From Halocaridina rubra (lineage: Eukaryota > Arthropoda > Malacostraca > Decapoda > Atyidae): a stretch of DNA of 64,000 bases. Positions within the stretch are counted from its first letter, which is position 1, and the number at the start of each line of letters is the position of its first letter. This document shows positions 11,862-25,111 of this stretch, in pieces. The notes beneath the pieces are model-generated. The model saw only the letters and a list, made by a program, of their open reading frames with translations, had not been told where the DNA came from and did not search any database. The stretch spans positions 140,001 through 204,000 of the forward strand of contig JAXCGZ010016986.1 in NCBI GenBank assembly GCA_037179515.1. Reading direction: 5' to 3'. The position numbers were made by a program, and so were the translations under genes.

Positions 11862-14083
11862 CTGTAAACAATTGTGACAACTATGAAATGTGAGTGTACT
11901 GAGGAATGCAAGATCGAATTTTTTTTTTATTATGTGACACGAGGACAGGCAGAGAAAATTGCCCTCACAGGGCATAGGCACCAAGAAAACATTTAAGAAA
12001 AAGTAGTAGCTTAAGGACATGGCAAAAATAAGATTGATAAGCAAGAAAATATAAAAAGGCTGAAAGAATAATTATATAATTGAAAACCTAGAAATATGGC
12101 AGGATTAGGCTCTGCAAAGATGACAGACCTGTTTTTTGAAAGAAGGCTGCTTTTGTGAATTACAAGCAAATGCTTATGATTAAAAAACAAGGCAGCTTAA
12201 TTTTTTTTTTATCATGCACATTTCTTCCTTTGTCTGTGGCCATCCACCTCACCCAGGCAAAAGACAATATGTATAAAAAATATTTACATATGTAAAATAG
12301 ATTTGAAGATATAAAGGCATTTAGTATTAACAAATTCGTAATAAGCTAGACACAGTAGTTAAAAAGGGGACCGCTGTAGTGTATGGTTAAAATATGCAAC
12401 TCGAGAAGTGACTGCAGTGCATTAGGAAGGGCATCCAACCTTAATCCCCAGCTCTACCAGTCTGTGTCCATCCCCATAAGGGGGATTAAATAGGGACACA
12501 TGAATGGTAAAAAAATTATTTATTTTTCAGGCCGTAAACAATATTTTTTCACCAATACCATATCCAGCAAAAGTCATCAGGTTCCCAAAACTGAAGTACA
12601 TGGGGAGGAAGCTGGGGGTTTCATACACTGCAGATCCTTGCCTCATGTATCAGTTCTGTGGTAAGAAAGAATGGGGGGAAATAGGGCTGCCAGTTCTTTC
12701 CCCTTTTTCAACATATTATGTGTCACTAATAGTTCCCATTATGGGGATGGACACGGACAGAGTGAGACTGAAGTATGAAGGCTATATGCCCATCTTAATG
12801 TTCCACGGTGGGCTCAATTGCAGGTGTGTCACCTCCCAAGTCGAGTATTCTTATCCTTGAGGAGGAAGCAAGCATACCTCCTCCATGTTCTCCTACATGT
12901 CGTAAAAGTCAACAGAATGGGACGGTGTAAGGGGAGTGGGAATCCCCTCCTTTGAATTTTCCTTTTACAAAGAGTCATATTTTTTGCTTTAACTCAGCCA
13001 CCACCCTCTATATGGAGATTATGGCTTTTTTAGATAACTATCCTTACAGTTTCTTATAATCTCCAGGGTACCTACTTTTATAGGAACTTGCAAAAAAATT
13101 TACTTAACAAAAGCCAAAATTATAAAAATGCTTACTGCATTCAATTCTTGAAGATGATGTGCATCGACAGCACGTAGAACTATTTTGGGCTGACCAACGT
13201 CAAGCCAAGCCTGAAGGAGGCCAGGATTACTCCTCTCCATTGTGCGGTAAGCGACCAGGGTGCCATGGGAACACTGCGCTGCTATTTTGCCTATAAATAG
13301 GGCCAAAATTAAATAAAATTACAAATAGAAAACTGGGATTACAGAGCTATTATTCTTCTTTTTTGGTACACATAAATATGGATACAATTCGTCAAGTAAG
13401 GAGGTGGTTGGGTCAAAGCACACACATTAACAAGAACCATGATGTGCCTTGACCACTCTTTTCTGCTCTCTGCGAATAAAGTTTCTGTTGGAAATTCAGC
13501 CAAATGTCACCAATTTAAGAAACAATTCTTAGATAATTATATCATGATTGAACACATCTTTACAATTACAGAAAACACTAATAACTGCTCTTTTTATATA
13601 ACTGTCAAGAGAAATTAATACTGCAGCTGCATGTATAAATATTGTTGTTTGCCATATGGGGGTGGACACACAGGCTGGAGCTGGGGATTCAAGGTTGAAT
13701 GCCCTCCCTAAAACCCAGTAAGGAACTACAACACAGGTCTGTCACTTCCCAAATGAAGTGCTCTAACCACTGCGCTACTGCAATCCCCTAGCTGGATGTA
13801 TAAATATGAAAAATTATTTGTATGGTGTATTTTTAATATTTAGAGGTCACCAAAACTTGAATAAGAAAATATAATAAACCTTACCTTTAGTCATTTTCAA
13901 ATCATCCCGAATGACCAGAGCTAGTTTGGACGGTCCCACAGATATCAAAGAGGAAATTCTTCGAGAAGCACTGTTTAACTTGCGACCGATGTATAAACCA
14001 GCAATGAAACATGTTGCCATTAATGAGATGTTTGTCAAGCTAATGTCTTCCATTGGAGAATTTTTTGCACTTGCATTGCTCAT
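11715..14083 (-). CDS. PTRH2: Peptidyl-tRNA hydrolase 2, mitochondrial (three exons)
   Basis: Pth2-family enzyme that releases peptides from peptidyl-tRNA; the animal form is anchored to the mitochondrial outer membrane and also takes part in anoikis signalling (family knowledge). Exons 13885-14083, 13136-13290 and 11715-11861 join in phase to 166 residues (human about 179). The N-terminus has one hydrophobic segment (LTNISLMATCFIAGLYIG, about residues 16-33), matching the family anchor. The Pth2 core follows: LALVIRDDLKMTKGK, IAAQCSHGTLVAYR, GQPKIVLRA, DAGKTQVPQGTETVLAVGP and the DIDKVTGSLKLL terminus. An in-frame TAA lies 12 bp upstream of the ATG. The start codon is only 155 bp from the COA4 stop on the same strand. 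Confidence 0.95.
11925..12155 (-). repeat. LINE 3'-end fragment (same family as 15045-16230)
   Basis: Shares cgaggacaggcagagaaaat, gccctcacagggcat, caccaagaaaacat and the following ggattaggctctgcaaagat with the larger copy in the COA4 intron. Confidence 0.55.
12366..12506 (+). repeat. SINE-A copy
   Basis: gggaccgctgtagtgtatgg head and gggcatccaaccttaatccc body. Confidence 0.65.
12713..12858 (-). repeat. SINE-A copy
   Basis: gtcactaatagttcccatta tail and gtcacctcccaagtcgagta reversed head region. Confidence 0.7.
12860..13045 (+). repeat. Repeat C copy
   Basis: gaggaggaagcaagcatacc start, gggaatcccctcctttga middle, ctcagccaccaccctctata end; directly abuts the preceding SINE-A. Confidence 0.65.
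13136..13290 (-). CDS. PTRH2: PTRH2 exon 2
   Basis: Acceptor TTTATAG, donor GCA|GTAAGC. 155 bp, ends in phase 0. Carries the catalytic-core GKIAAQCSH motif. Confidence 0.94.
13645..13790 (-). repeat. SINE-A copy
   Basis: catatgggggtggacacaca tail and gtgctctaaccactgcgcta reversed head, 95 bp from PTRH2 exon 1. Confidence 0.7.
13885..14083 (-). CDS. PTRH2: PTRH2 exon 1
   Basis: ATG at 14083; donor AAAG|GTAAGG at 13884. 199 bp, ends in phase 1. Confidence 0.93.
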
Positions 14084-14238
14084 AGTTAAGGATTAAATGT
14101 ATGAAAAAAACAATAGTTTTTTAAAATAGTATACTGTACATATAATGAATTTTCAAGATAAAAAACTCAAAATAACACACAAGGTCATGTAGTTAATGTC
14201 GAGCCTGAGTCACAGATTACTTGTACCCAACATTACAG

Positions 14239-14340
14239 TTACTTCGCTGCTTTTCTTTGGTTGTAGCCTTGAATACATGACTGAAAATCCATTACTTCTT
14301 GTTGGCATTTTCGCCAATCTTTGTTGTCAGCCATGCAAAA
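14239..14340 (-). CDS. COA4: COA4 exon 2
   Basis: Acceptor CTTTCAG, 33 codons plus TAA. Contributes C40, C50 and C60 of the twin CX9C pair and the basic end NQRKAAK. Confidence 0.93.
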   Translation of the reverse strand, partial: FCMADNKDWRKCQQEVMDFQSCIQGYNQRKAAK

Positions 14341-17300
14341 CTGAAAGGAGGAGTTGAATGTTATACTTTTGGACTTTATGGTAACTAATTATATATTTCC
14401 TCGTTTGATGAGTTGTTATTAGTCCCCATTATGGGGAGGACACAGACAGATTGGAGCTGGGAGATAAAAGTTGGATGACCTTCCCAAAGACCTTTGGCTC
14501 AAACCCGGGTCTTTCAGCTCCCAAATCAAGTATGCTACCAGTACACTACAGCAATCCTCACCTACCAGTAACAATCAATGGCTAGATAAAAATGAGAAAA
14601 GTACATATTACGCCCTCCAAATTTCTTTTGGGGATCCTGAAGTATTCACACATATACAGTGGCCACAATCCCCTTATAAGGGAGATGGATGAGTCAAAGC
14701 ACACATTCACCAGAAGTTAGTATACCTTAATCAATCATAATAGCTCCATGATCCTAAAATACTGCATAACAACATGAGAGAACAATGTATGTAGATGATA
14801 GAGGAAGATTATAAGGTCAAATTCATAAAGCTTACGAATGTAAACTGAAACGTGTGGATGCAATGAATTGGTATGTTATTTAAACGAGTAAAAAAATAAA
14901 ATATATAATATTGGATCTTGCAAAGAAATGCAACCCCTGGGGTCTCTAGAGTTATGCCTATTTACAAGGCAGGTCACATAACTTAACCAAGTCTAACCTA
15001 ACGATATATGGGGATATCTAAATTTAGCTATTTTTATTTTTATGAGTGTGACACCGGGACAGGCAACAAATGCCCTCATCAACAAATGCCCGGGCATGAG
15101 AAAACACCATGACTATTGAAATGAAAAAGGTTAAGGACAAAGCAGAGATGAGGTAATGTTACGCAAAGGAAAACGACAGATAGAAAATATAGTCAAAGTA
15201 CAGAGGACCTAGAGATGTGGAGATTAGGCCCTAAGATGACGATAGATCTACTTTTTGAAGGAAGATGTCATGAGAATTTGGAAAGACAGAAAAAGGAAGA
15301 GAGTTCTAGAGTCTGGAGGTGGATGGGAAGAAGCAGTCGCTGCACCGACCAATCCAGTGAGATGAAGCTGCTTGGCGAGTGTTATGCAGCCTCGGCAGAG
15401 GGGGAGGGATGCAACTCGCCAACTCATCAGAGCATCGATTAAAGTAGTAGCGATAGAAAAGAGAAAAGGACGATCCTTTACGGTGAAGAGAGAGAGAATG
15501 CAGGTTAGAAGTAAGAGAAGGATCATTTTAGAGTCTGACTGCCTTAGATTCAACCCTATCAAGGAGATAAGTATAAGAAGAAGCACCCCAGATGCATGAG
15601 CAGTATTCAAAGCAGGGACGAATAAGACCTTTATAGATTTTAAGTAACTGTAAAGAAGAAAAGTAAGGACGAAAAACGAAACAGAACATCCATTTTTGGA
15701 TGAAGATTTAGAAATTTTAATTATGTGATTCCTCCAAGACAAGTTAGAGGCTATACGGATTCCTAATATGTTGATAGAATTAAGAAAGTAAATTTCGTTA
15801 GTTTCGAAAACAATAGGGTTATCAGGAGGAGACGAAGATAAAGAGATAGCCAGAGACCGTGTCTTGGAAGCATTTAATTTAACTAAATTTTGAGTGCCCC
15901 ACTCAGATACCCTCTGGAAATCAGAGTTGAGAGTAGATGAAAGAGTGATACGAGACTGATTACGAGTAGCAGATAAAGGTTGTGAAGAATTGGCGGAGGA
16001 AAAGTGAAGGGTAGAATCGTCAGTAAAGGCATGAAGAAGAGAGGAAAATGGGGACTGTAGCAGATGATTGAAGAAGAGAAAGAACCCTGTGGAACCCCAC
16101 TGGTAACAGTGAAAAGGCTAGATGTCGCACCATCAACAACAACAGATATAAAACGGTCAGAAAGATAACTGGAAGTCAGATAACAGAGAGAAGGGGTAAA
16201 GCCATAGGCAGGGAATTTGGCCAACAGAGCCATGTGCCAGAGTGGGGTGGATACTCATCTTTTACAAGATCCTTAATTTCTTCTGACATATCCTCCACTC
16301 CAGGCAGACTCAACAGGAATTCTACAACTATATGAAGGAAAAATATTAATTCTGGGAAAAACTAACAGGATTAATCCAGACATCTTGAAGCTGGGGATGC
16401 CCTAACTAACGCCTTGCAGTGGGATCAAGATTTTTGTTTTTAACTGAGAAGTGTGAAAGTAATCAATTACTGAACAAAATTGCCCTCGAATTCTAAAACT
16501 ATAAGTAACAAATTTCACCAAAAATTAAACGACGGCCAAAATCAGATATAGTGAAAAAATATTGAAAAGATGCAGCAAAAAATAATACATAATATTATCT
16601 AAAGCGAGTTGGGGTGAATGAGTTCAATTCATGTCATCTGCAAATTAGATTATAAGAAAAAGTACGGTACATGATACCTAAACAGAAAGAGTATTACTGT
16701 TATGTCTTATGTTATTCACCAAAAGAAATAAGAAGGAATGAGTAATTATAAACAAGCACTAGAGATAAGTATATTACCTAACCTGACTTAGGTAAGGTTA
16801 GGTTAGTTAACTTCGTGCCTTATTGGGGTAGATTTGAATGTCTATAAACCAGAGTGGCTTACCTGAGAACTAGTGGTGCTTCTCAAGTAAACATCAGCCC
16901 ATCTCTGGATTTGCTTACTTTTAATAATCAACAATAAATTTATTTGCCTGATTTTGTCAAAAGTAACAGTTTTCCAGGAGTAATTGACGTGAGTATTAGA
17001 CATATACGTCAAATAATTTCTATTTGATGAGGCATAAATATGAGTTATGGCGGGGTGCATAAAGCGACTCGTAACCCTGCTCTCATTAGATCTGGACCAT
17101 TACAAGTTTACAAATTTCTGGGTGAGGTGGGAGAAGGCAAAAAACTTTTTTTTTCTGACACACAAAGTTAAAATCATAAAAGGTACCTGTAAATGTAAAC
17201 CACTTTAAAATCCAATTACAATCAACTTAACCTGGAGTAATATTCCAATTTAAATAAATACCTAGTGTAAAGATTCGTTTCAGGCACTACTACTGTTAAA

Positions 17301-17541
17301 ATAACTAAACCAACTTAGCTAACCTAAATTAACCCAAAGTTTATACCTTACTTGGGAAGGTTGCTTAAAAAAAAAATTCTTGCTTTTACAAAGAAAACAT
17401 ATACGTGTTCGAACATTTGGAACTCACCTGAACTGCATAATGTTTTTCAAGACAACCGGTTTTAGCAATCATTTGTTCTACTGGGTCCTCTTCGTCTTCG
17501 TCTTCTTTTGGAACTTTATTACGTTGATGAGGATCGCTCAT
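14239..17541 (-). CDS. COA4: Cytochrome c oxidase assembly factor 4 (twin CX9C protein, two exons)
   Basis: Small mitochondrial intermembrane-space protein of the CHCH/twin-CX9C family, needed for complex IV assembly (family knowledge). Exons 17428-17541 and 14239-14340 give 71 residues. The protein starts MSDPHQRNKVPKEDEDEEDP, and the sequence shows exactly two CX9C motifs: C30/C40 (CLEKHYAVQFC) and C50/C60 (CQQEVMDFQSC). EEDPVEQMI, YAVQFCM and DWRKCQ follow the COA4/CHCHD8 pattern. The single 3.1-kb phase-0 intron falls inside the first CX9C and contains a LINE. No canonical poly(A) signal lies between its stop and the PTRH2 ATG. Confidence 0.92.
14415..14560 (-). repeat. SINE-A copy
   Basis: attagtccccattatgggga tail, ctcaaacccgggtctttcag body, ending in ctacagcaatcct. 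Confidence 0.65.
14655..14735 (-). repeat. Repeat D fragment
   Basis: ggccacaatccccttataag, gatgagtcaaagcacaca and ttcaccagaagttagtatac. Confidence 0.55.
15045..16230 (-). pseudogene. Degenerate LINE (reverse transcriptase C-terminal half)
   Basis: On the minus strand, broken frames near 16230-15880 read LSDRFISVVVDGATSSLFTV and SGVPQGS, an RT palm motif. 15742-15248 shows a second frame with the segment ending LVGAATASSHPPPDSRTL. The 3' UTR lies at 15045-15240 and recurs at 11925-12155, 42825-42930 and 51105-51190. Many stops and shifts; inactive. In the COA4 intron, same orientation as the gene. Confidence 0.75.
16240..17427. other. COA4 intron, no feature beyond GGTTA-rich islands
   Basis: AT-rich. 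taacctgacttaggtaaggt near 16780 and a related stretch near 17305 are short GGTTA-type islands, common in arthropod DNA; too short for telomeric arrays. Confidence 0.4.
17428..17541 (-). CDS. COA4: COA4 exon 1
   Basis: ATG at 17541, donor CAG|GTGAGT. 38 codons, phase 0. Acidic N-terminus and first cysteine of the first CX9C. Confidence 0.92.
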
Positions 17542-17956
17542 TATCTAATGAATTCTTGCTCTAACTGGCCTGTCTTGCTCAGAATATTCTTTTACAAATA
17601 CTTCCAGTGACATTCACAAGTTTAAGATTGAAACGGCATGGTATCCAACAAATGTAAACAATCGTTCGTTTTCTCAGCTCAATTTTTTCATACCATTACA
17701 TATTATATTTAATCAAATTTTGGTAATATCAATTTCTGGCTATGAAATTAAAATAATAATTAATAATAGCAACTTACCCAAAATTTGATTGATTTAAATA
17801 ATATAGAATTATAAATTAACGAGCTTAAGTCAAAATCAACATACTCAAACGGAGTTTTTTCCAAATTTGTTTGCAGTGCTTTGTAACGGCTCTCTAAATA
17901 TTAGCAAGCCCGTTTCATATATAGTAGCACGACATATTGATGTTATCGTGTTACAG

Positions 17957-18154
<198 letters not shown>

Positions 18155-18325
18155 ATTGCATGTTTCTTTAGATTTTGTTTGCAGCACAGATGAGATTGTT
18201 TTAATGCAAATACTGTATTGTTATTCTTTTTTATTTACTACATCAGGATTTCCAATAAAGAGAAGAGCTACGCAATTCTGTTCTGTAGATTTAAATGTGG
18301 TAAATTAGTACTTTTTCTCTTGCTC

Positions 18326-18445
18326 TCAACTAGGGAGATGACATACCAGAGTTCGAGCCCACTGCGGGGTGTTAGAAGGGACATCCAGCTTTAATTCTTC
18401 AACTTGAACCGGTGTCCACCCCCATAATGGGGATCAAGTGATACG
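18326..18445 (+). repeat. SINE-A copy (head truncated)
   Basis: gttcgagcccactgcggggt and ccacccccataatgggg. Confidence 0.65.
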
Positions 18446-18474
18446 GATCGTTAAACAACAGCGACATTTTAGTT

Positions 18475-18622
18475 AATCATGACAGCACAGCTGTTAGAGC
18501 ACTTGACTTGAGAGCTGAAAGTCCCTCATTCGCGCCTACTACAGGGCATTAGGAAAGACATCCAGCCTTAATTCCCCAGCTCTAACTTGTCCACCCCCAT
18601 GATGGGGATTAAGAGAGACATA
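18475..18622 (+). repeat. SINE-A copy
   Basis: atgacagcacagctgttaga head, cattaggaaagacatccagc body, ccacccccatgatggggatt tail. Tandem with the preceding copy, same orientation. Confidence 0.7.
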
Positions 18623-19217
18623 AAAAAACAACAAACAACCCTACCTAAGTATTAGGTTACAAAATAAAATCACCACTCTGAAAATGAAGCCTTTTAATGG
18701 CAAACTACTACAGAATATTGTCCTAAAAAATTTCTATGGAGATAACTAATCTGCAAGCAATGAATTAAAGATAAATCAAACATGGAAAGAGATGCATATA
18801 ATTAATATATCCACTTGTACTACATAGCAGAAATCTAAGTTTTGTAAATACTTAGTCATTCTGTGACCTTTTCTTAAAAATACTAGAGGAAATTAACACA
18901 AATGAAATATTAAGAAAAAAAAATCCATGAAAGATTCTAATGAACCATACTCAGTCACCAGGCTTTAGAGTGAGCATATAAAGGCAGAACATATAAAGAT
19001 CTTATATAACCCCGTAAAAGTTATGTTGGGTTAAGTTATGTTAGGCTGGAGGGTTATTCTTCTTTACAATATCCAAGACTACAGAAATGCAATGAGTAAC
19101 TATAATTTACTGAATATAAATATCTCACACAGTACAACAAGAGTAAAAGTTCTTAACAACAACAGAGTATAAGAGAAAACATAAATGAGTGGGAAAAAAA
19201 AAAAATAAAATAAAATA

Positions 19218-19221
19218 AAAT

Positions 19222-19308
<87 letters not shown>
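19218..19308. repeat. (AT)n microsatellite
   Basis: AT dinucleotides with one AAAT interruption, preceded by an (ATAAA)n-like run. Confidence 0.95.
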
Positions 19309-19311
<3 letters not shown>

Positions 19312-20404
19312 CGGCAGAAAATAAACAAGTTTTAAAAATATATGAAAGTCCTAGAGAAAGGCTATATAAATGGGAGAAGAACTTTGTTAATAAAAAACTG
19401 GGGTGTATAAAGGAGAGTTCTGGGAAAAAAAACTAAGAAGGGAAGGTGAAAATAGACAAACAAATTATTAAGAGAAAACTGAGGTGCAGAAGATAATGCC
19501 CAGTTCTAGAAAAAACGTAGAAACACAAATTATTAAGAGAAACACTGAGGTGTAGAATATAATGCACAGCTCTGGAAAGGTTAGAAAACCAAAGCAAAGA
19601 GATAGAAATGGGAATAAATAATTTAACAAAGAAACTGAGGCACATAACATAAAACACATCGTTATATAATAAAGAAAACTAAGTAAAGTTACAAAAAAAA
19701 AAAAAAAAGACTTACTTACATAACAATATCTACATAAGAACTGCATTATGGGTAAAATTAGAAAACTAGGTTGAATCTCCAAAACCAAGACATGAAACTG
19801 AGAGAGAATTAATAATCATCATTTAATAGAAGCAAATTATCACACCAAGTCATAAAATTGAGAGAGAATATGAGAGAAATAATAATCTTCATTTAATATA
19901 AACAAATTATCATGGCAAAAATACAAGTAATTACAGAAATTAGTTTCTATCACTACTTTAGTTTAAAGAAAATATAGATAAAAGCTAAACAGAAAACTGG
20001 TTATAGAGAATTACCAAAATCTCACCAAATATGATTAGAAAAGACAATTCGAGAAATTATTTTATATCACTACTTTAGAGTAACGAAACTATAGAAAAAA
20101 CCTATATAGAAAAGTGGTTTTACAGAATTACCAAATACTCACAAAATATGAATAAAGAAGACATTGCTATTAAGTACAGTATACAGAATACTGAATTATC
20201 AATGACAACAAAATAATTCTGAATGAGGAGAATTAACAATTTAACGCTTATATGTGAATAATAGCAAACCATTAAGCTTACATTGTGACTGTAACAACTG
20301 GATAATTAACACCAGTAACCATGGCAACTGAACAATATATTAAAGTATAAATGTCTCAGAATGAAAACTACAGTACTTTGACACTACTTGAGAATGAACA
20401 TTTA

Positions 20405-20523
<119 letters not shown>

Positions 20524-21454
20524 ATAAAAAACATACTTCCTTTTCATATACATTAAATAATAATGAACGCTGCATATCAAAATTATATATATTATAATAT
20601 AAATATGAAAAAATTATCTTCCTTGCATCGTTAGAGCTAAACTACATTCTAAAATAAATTTAAACTTCTAAAAAAGATTATGAGCACAAAAACATTTTCT
20701 GCAGTGATCAAACAAACACACTATTACATCCAAAAACTCTAAAAATAATTTGCCCCTGGACGGAGTTTGAACATAGGACACATGCACAGTTAGTAACACC
20801 TTGACGCTCTGTTTAGTTGTCCTAGGTTCGAATCCCGCCAAATATATATATATAGTGCCATTCAAGAATTTATAACTAACTTATTCTTTCTGGAGTCCCA
20901 GCAAATATATATGCAATGACCTTCAGGAATCAATTTAATAACTAAGTAATATTTTCTTTCAATAAAAGCGGTCAATTAAAGTAATAAATTTTACTTAGGA
21001 CACATCCACAAAGAAAAAGAATGAAAAGAAATTCATGGTTCTGCATTTTGTATCTTGTAATATTGTAAGTACACTGTACTGCATTCTTAATGCACCCCCT
21101 TAGTTGCAAAATGTCTTACCTCTCTCCAATAAAAAATTCACCAATAAATAATTATACAGTATATCTTATTAAATCGAAAGATTGTCAGCGGGTTGAAAAC
21201 TGAAAATAAAACTTGAGACACTCTCGAATATAATTAAAGAGATAATTAAATAATTCAGATATACAGTATATCTCATGATGAAACATTCACAAGGATTGTC
21301 ATCTAATTCTAATAGATTGTCATGTCTTCATGCACACTTCTAAACATGAAAAATTTTGTACTGATCGATAAAATAGTTCTTCCTATGCACTACGGTATCT
21401 GGGATTATGAAATACTAAAAAAAAATTAGTTTGTCTGTGAGACCTATTTTATGT

Positions 21455-21595
21455 CAACTTATTCCCCATTCCAATGGGGATAGACACAGACATGCTGATG
21501 CTGGGGTATTACGGGTGGATGCCCTTCATAATACCCTGTGGTAGGCTCATATCCACTTTACTCACTTCCCAACTCTCTAAATGACATTCAGGGAA
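21455..21595 (-). repeat. SINE-A copy
   Basis: ttattccccattccaatggg tail, tattacgggtggatgccctt body. Confidence 0.65.
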
Positions 21596-21659
21596 AGGTA
21601 TTTATGCCAACGTGAAATGAATTTGAGACTGATTTTATTTCAGAAACACTTAATCACTG

Positions 21660-21815
21660 AAGGGGCTGTAGTAGCTCTGTAGTAAAGTGCCTGAGTCAGG
21701 AAGCTACTAAAGTGGGTTTGATTCCATCGATGAGCATTAGGAAGGGCGTTCAACTTTAATTTCCCAGCTGCAACAGGTCTGTCTCCACCTCCCCTCAAAT
21801 GGACACTAATTGCAA
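21660..21815 (+). repeat. SINE-A copy
   Basis: ggggctgtagtagctctgta head, cattaggaagggcgttcaac body, cccctcaaatggacactaat tail. Confidence 0.65.
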
Positions 21816-21837
21816 TGTAAAATGGTAAATACAATAG

Positions 21838-22065
21838 TTATTCCTGGAGGCTGGGGAGAAGGAGAATTCCTTCATCTTATTCCCTATATATCCTTATTAC
21901 ACATGATCCTTGCCTACATATCCTGTGGTGATCCAAGTAGGGTGAGAAAGGGGAACTGTGGCAGCCATTTATCCCCAAGGAGCAAAGAGGAGTGATTGGG
22001 GTATATTAACTTCTGGTGATAGTATGTACTCTGAGTCGGCCACCCCCTTTACAAGGGAGATTAAA
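21838..22065 (+). repeat. Repeat D copy (long)
   Basis: ggtgatccaagtagggtgag, ctgtggcagccatttatccc, aggagtgattggggtatatt and tcggccacccccttacaag: the fullest repeat D in the window. Confidence 0.6.
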
Positions 22066-23450
22066 TGCAAATCAGAATGCCATTAACAACACTGAAAGGG
22101 ACATAATGTTCATTTCCTCTCTTCTAAGAACATAACACACTCGTTACTTCCAAATGAGATCTATTTTTACTGTGAACGAAGAAAAGCAAATGTAAAGACA
22201 TAAGGATTTGTATACTTGACTAACACATGATTATAAATCAATATTTGATGTAATAAATACATATATATAAAAAGATTTTCTATATTACCAGGACTGACAT
22301 CACAAAAGTAAAGCACTGCTCAAAACGTTTATGCACGAATTTCTCCTTTCAGTAAATTATATAAAAACCTGATCAGTCTCTACAATACAATTACAGCTGT
22401 CCCTCCTTTTACATGGCTTTGAATATGTATTTTTGAATATACACAGTTGAAAAATATACAAATAAATTAAAGTTCATAAAATATTTCCCCCAATAGATAC
22501 ACTGTAACAGCTACAATACTGTTTTGACAGATATTGAAATTGCAATTACCAAAGTTTAAGTACAGGACAGTAATTAAGTCATAATACAACATATACAGAA
22601 GGTTGAGAATAGATATACTAAGTATGAACACACTCATAGAAGGGTTTTGACTATAGGCGATTTCTGCCTTAGGCGGGAAGAGTTGGAACCAATTAATAGG
22701 TTCCAAGACCACTCCTGCAGACATGTAACTGTGGATTCTGCAGAACCATAAAATGATATTTTTTCTCCTATACATACAAGCCTAAGACTATGCTTAATTC
22801 ATAATTTGCAAAATAAGCGATTAACAACAAATAGTAATGATGAAATTGACCTATTAGAATAGTTTACAATGATAAAAGTTACGTAAAGGTTTAAGTCATA
22901 ATTGAGGCACAAAGAAAAGTTAACAACAATAATTATTGGTGAAATTTAACACTTATAACACTACACTACAATAATAATTACGTGACCATGGTTTAAAAGT
23001 TTATAACTGTTGCTTTCTCTAAATTCCTAAATAATGTTTTGGACCATAAACAGGAAAACTGTACACAAAGGGAGATCAAATTTGATGCCAAGAATATGCA
23101 ACATTTTGGTAACTATTCAACCATACCCTGTATCTTTCCTTTATAACTTAAATACTTTCTCTCCTTAAGCGGAAAAAGAGGTCAAAGTATAATAAATGGG
23201 TAACGCGAAGCCATTTAATACATAGCAAGTACTCACAAAACAAAATAAAATGTCTGAAACAAAATGAAATATCTATACAAAATGACAGGTCGGCAAACTG
23301 TACACATAACAAATTTTTGCCTTCCAGAAACATTACTTTCTGGGAAAGGTTCTAAGTGCTTGAAGACCTTATCATTATACAAAGCACAGGCAACTTATAA
23401 TTACATTGATGCCTTGAACTAAATTCAGTGATAAGCAAACTTTCCACACA
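22066..23450. other. Gene-free AT-rich stretch
   Basis: No recognisable gene or known repeat head. A possible foldback begins near 22394 (cagctgtccctccttttaca), resembling Tigger-type ends, with a candidate partner near 22640-22690; too weak to call. Confidence 0.4.
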
Positions 23451-23461
23451 TATACAGAAGC

Positions 23462-23780
23462 TCCCCTACTTATGAACAACCGAGTTATGAACATTCATAG
23501 ATGCGAACAAAACCCTACCGAGTATCTACCCATGTAATAATGTATGTATTACAGTACAGTACTGCATTGTATTATTACATTATTATTACCGTATCAAAAT
23601 TCATCAATAATGTATACTTTATGCTTCATGTAGTAGTGAAGTGTCTTTAGCCTAAGTACTGTACAGAACTGAATACTGTATGTATGTACTGTACAGTATT
23701 CTTTTTTACCTAAACACAACTTACAAACAATTCTACTTACGAACGGACTTCTGGAACCTAACTCATTTGTAAGTTGGGGA
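23462..23780. mobile_element. MITE with Tigger-type inverted ends
   Basis: Left end ctcccctacttatgaacaac pairs with the reverse complement of the right end (ctccccaacttacaaatgag), with TA-rich flanks. Non-autonomous, about 320 bp, internally repeats tactgtacagtac. Confidence 0.6.
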
Positions 23781-23886
<106 letters not shown>

Positions 23887-23944
23887 TAAAACAACGAAAA
23901 TATATATATAAAAACACTGAACTGTTAACATACAGTCTAAAATC

Positions 23945-24241
<297 letters not shown>

Positions 24242-24287
24242 AAGGAAAAGCCCATTAAATAAAACAACGAAAATATATATAAATAAA

Positions 24288-24455
24288 GAAGGGGATGGCA
24301 AAAATACCCTCTCTGTGTTCACCTACTTGTTGTAATAGTCAACTGAATGGGGCAATTAGAAGGGATGGATATCCCATCCTATGTATTTCCCTCCCACAAA
24401 GAGTCAAGGTATTTGCTTTGTCTTAGCCACACCCCTTATCAGGGGGATTATGGAT
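24288..24455 (+). repeat. Repeat C copy
   Basis: caaaaataccctctctgtgt, gtcaactgaatggggcaatt, acaaagagtcaaggtatttg, ccccttatcagggggattat. Confidence 0.65.
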
Positions 24456-24459
24456 TATA

Positions 24460-24655
24460 TATGATGATCAGATTTCATGTCACAGACTCCCTTTTCTATT
24501 AACGGCTAGGACGTTGCCTTATTCTGAAGGACTTTGGTTATGGAAAGTGCAACTGTTACCCTGAGTGAATGCATTTTTTAAACTCTGACCGAGTCATGTA
24601 TTGAACCGATGACCTGATAAATCAAAGTCGCGCATGCTACCAACCCAACCACAGC
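24460..24655 (-). repeat. SINE-B copy (old)
   Basis: tgtcacagactcccttttct, ggctaggacgttgcctt and a reversed head ending ccaaccacagcaacca. Confidence 0.7.
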
Positions 24656-24657
24656 AA

Positions 24658-24750
24658 CCATAGACCAAAACCAAAGTCCTTCAAAAGAAGGCGCCATCCT
24701 AGCCCTTGGTAGGAAATTAAATCTGAGACGTTAAACCGATCACATAGATA
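24658..24750 (+). repeat. SINE-B 3' fragment, inverted relative to its neighbour
   Basis: caaagtccttcaaaagaagg then ccatcctagcccttggtagg; with 24460-24655 it forms a head-to-head SINE-B pair. Confidence 0.6.
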
Positions 24751-25111
24751 ATACAGAAGGTGCTGAGTTTAAATGAATACTTGGTGAAGATAGAGACCCT
24801 TATGAACACTGTCTATTATTGATCAAGTATTATAACTAATTGGCATCTATAAATAAAATAACATATGGCACTATCACCTAAATAAAACACAAAAATTATA
24901 AATCACAATATAACTTCTTATTCCCATCAAAAGAATTTACAGTCTATGCAGCAAACAGTAAATAAAAATTTGCTTCTCCAGGGTATGGAGAAAGGGCTAT
25001 ATACAGTATCTAAATAAATAAGAAATACAAATAAATAATAGCAGAGATTAGAAGCAAAATGTCTCGTTATTTTCAATATACCACACAGAATATGATTGAC
25101 AAGAAATGGCT

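Noticed and set aside
15248..15742. 164-codon minus-strand ORF as a host membrane protein
   Set aside because: It lies within the LINE 3' half and shares its neighbouring RT remnants; hydrophobicity comes from a shifted frame.
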